The notes under the pieces were generated by a model. That model saw nothing but the letters and a program-made list of their open reading frames with translations, was not told the origin of the DNA and did not search any database. The translations under genes were made by a program, and so were the position numbers. From positions 1,290-35,093 of the forward strand of contig DYFO01000023.1 of the NCBI GenBank assembly GCA_020725145.1: DNA of 33,804 nucleotides, read 5' to 3'. Shown here piece by piece: positions 32,743 to 33,804 of this stretch; position 1 is the stretch's first letter, and each line of letters starts with the position of its first letter. The stretch comes from Symbiobacterium thermophilum. GTDB taxonomy: Bacteria > Bacillota > Sulfobacillia > UBA995.

Positions 32743-33154
32743 ATGCGCTACTATTCCATCGGACAATTGGCCAAGTTGCTGGGAATTACCCCGAAGCGCA
32801 TCCGGGCTGGCAGAAGCAGGGCAGGATCCGGTGTGTGCGCCTGCCCTCCAGCCACCGGCGGTACCCGGAGGAGGAGGTCCGCCGCATACTGGGCGAGTCC
32901 CCACCCGAAGGAGTGCGAGCGGCGGTGTACGCCCGGGTGAGTACCTGAGGTGGCCGGCGCGGGCGTGCGGTGCAGACATCGAAATTGCGGCTGAAAAGGA
33001 ACCGGCGGACGCCCACGCGGAGCTGGCACAGGATCTGCTGGCCATCGTCACAACGTTTTCGGCCCGCCTGTACGGCGCGCGGGGCGGACGCAAGGTGCGC
33101 CGGGGCTTTCGAGAGGTGATTGCCGATGCCGAAGCGGAGGCGCAACAAGGATAA
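32743..33154 (+). pseudogene. IS607-type serine recombinase (TnpA), frameshifted and internally deleted
   Basis: Three fragments of an IS607 recombinase lie in different frames. The MerR-like DNA-binding start MRYYSIGQLAKLLGITPKRI opens at 32743. A frame shift near 32800 leads to WQKQGRIRCVRLPSSHRRYP and RAAVYARVST, which holds the nucleophile-serine motif YARVS, but a stop follows at once (TGA at 32946-32948). About 100-120 codons of the catalytic core are missing. The C-terminal piece resumes around 32970 with DIEIAAEKEPADAHAELAQD, then LLAIVTTFSARLYGARGG, and ends at 33154. The protein cannot be functional. The end overlaps the start of the TnpB gene, as in intact IS607 elements. Confidence 0.85.
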
Positions 33155-33804
33155 GTTCTGCATTACGATTGGCGGCGAGTGGTTTCCGGAGGTTTACCCG
33201 GAGCTTTCGTCGGAGAGGTGGGCCCGGGGTGACGAAACCCAGCTGGAAACGGAGATGCGCCTTTTCTGCGCCTGCGAACGCTGGGCGTGCAAGCGGTTGC
33301 TCGAAGGCGCTTCCCGGGACAAAGTGAAGCAGGACGGTCAGGAGCTTTTCGGGCTGAACTCCCGGTACGCGGACGACGCCCGGCTGCGGGCGCAGGCCCT
33401 AATAGACTCGCAGAGGGAGCTGCTGGAAATCGAAATCGAGGCAACGCAGGCCAAACGCCGCCGGGCCCGGAGGAAGCTCGGCCTGGCCATGAGCAAGCTG
33501 GCCAAAGCCGAGAAGCAAGCGACCGCTCCCGCAATCCTGGAGAAGCTCCGTCTGGCGGTCAAGGGTCGAAGCGCCCGGGTTGCCTCCCTGGAAAAGAAGC
33601 TGGCCGAGCTTGGGGCCCATCAGGAAAACGGAACCATCCCCACGGTGGTCTTCGGCGGCCATCGGCTCTGGAGGAAGGTCTGCAAGGGCCAGGCTTCGGT
33701 AAAAGAGTGGCGGGCGGCGCGAAAGGCTCGCCTTTATGCCAGAGGCGACGCGGAAAAGGGCGGTAACCCGAACCTGAAGGTCTTTTACCGCAACGGCGAG
33801 TTCC
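33126..33804 (+). CDS. tnpB: TnpB (IS607/IS605 RNA-guided nuclease), 5' part, runs off the window
   Basis: An open frame of 226 codons from the ATG at 33126 (GAGAGGTGAT 7 bases upstream) to the window edge with no stop. The sequence fits the N-terminal half of TnpB proteins of IS607-type elements: TEMRLFCACERWACKRLLEG, GLNSRYADDARLRAQALIDS, a long charged helical region, VVFGGHRLWRK, and WRAARKARLYARGDAEKGGN PNLKV. TnpB is a transposon-encoded nuclease guided by an omega RNA made from the element's right end, ancestor of Cas12. The RuvC catalytic residues and the RNA would lie beyond the window, so activity cannot be judged. The visible part has no damage although its recombinase partner is wrecked. 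Confidence 0.85.
   Translation, partial: MPKRRRNKDKFCITIGGEWFPEVYPELSSERWARGDETQLETEMRLFCACERWACKRLLEGASRDKVKQDGQELFGLNSRYADDARLRAQALIDSQRELLEIEIEATQAKRRRARRKLGLAMSKLAKAEKQATAPAILEKLRLAVKGRSARVASLEKKLAELGAHQENGTIPTVVFGGHRLWRKVCKGQASVKEWRAARKARLYARGDAEKGGNPNLKVFYRNGEF

Overview
The window is about 33.8 kb of GC-rich DNA, densely packed with genes on both strands. Most genes have purine-rich Shine-Dalgarno sites, and many overlap by ATGA, GTGA or TGATG junctions. Several features together suggest a high-GC, anaerobic or thermophilic member of the Bacillota (Clostridia-like): a SAM-I (S-box) riboswitch, a type III pantothenate kinase, a giant 2-hydroxyacyl-CoA dehydratase activase-like protein, the anaerobe homocysteine-synthesis pair (DUF39 + UPF0280), a DUF1848 protein, and IS110 and IS607 debris. 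This placement is inferred from gene content; there is no rRNA or tRNA gene in the window to confirm it.

Layout. 1-2208: the tail of an amidohydrolase, a small membrane protein, a GCS2-type carboxylate-amine ligase and a phosphatidylserine decarboxylase-like gene. 2333-8150: a 1433-residue activase-like protein with four cluster-type cysteines, overlapped by an unknown membrane-anchored protein and closed by a terminator. 8197-10958: a NarL-type two-component system whose kinase has lost its sensor domain, followed by a patatin-like lipase. 10983-14304: a DUF4173-type membrane protein, a CBS-pair protein and CoaBC. On the opposite strand, 14311-16934 holds a terminator, CoaX, an ECF transporter S component (probably for pantothenate) and a P1-family peptidase.

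17135-25540 is the most unusual block. It starts with a wrecked tandem copy of the next gene. It continues with an ABC-permease/M1-peptidase-like fusion whose zinc site is broken, a second permease, a normal ABC ATPase, an ECF sigma factor, another membrane protein, a second ABC ATPase in which key catalytic residues are replaced, and a MacB-type ATPase/permease pair. All run in one direction with little or no spacing, so they look like one or two envelope-stress or export operons.

25547-31461 holds a sulfide:quinone-reductase-like flavoprotein, a DUF1848 protein, a coiled-coil NYN nuclease, a small basic protein, and the operon for homocysteine synthesis under a SAM-I riboswitch with a recognisable promoter. 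From 31523 to the end is an accessory island: a MNT/HEPN toxin-antitoxin pair with a palindrome over its promoter, a decayed IS110 transposase, a decayed IS607 serine recombinase, and an apparently open TnpB gene that runs off the window.
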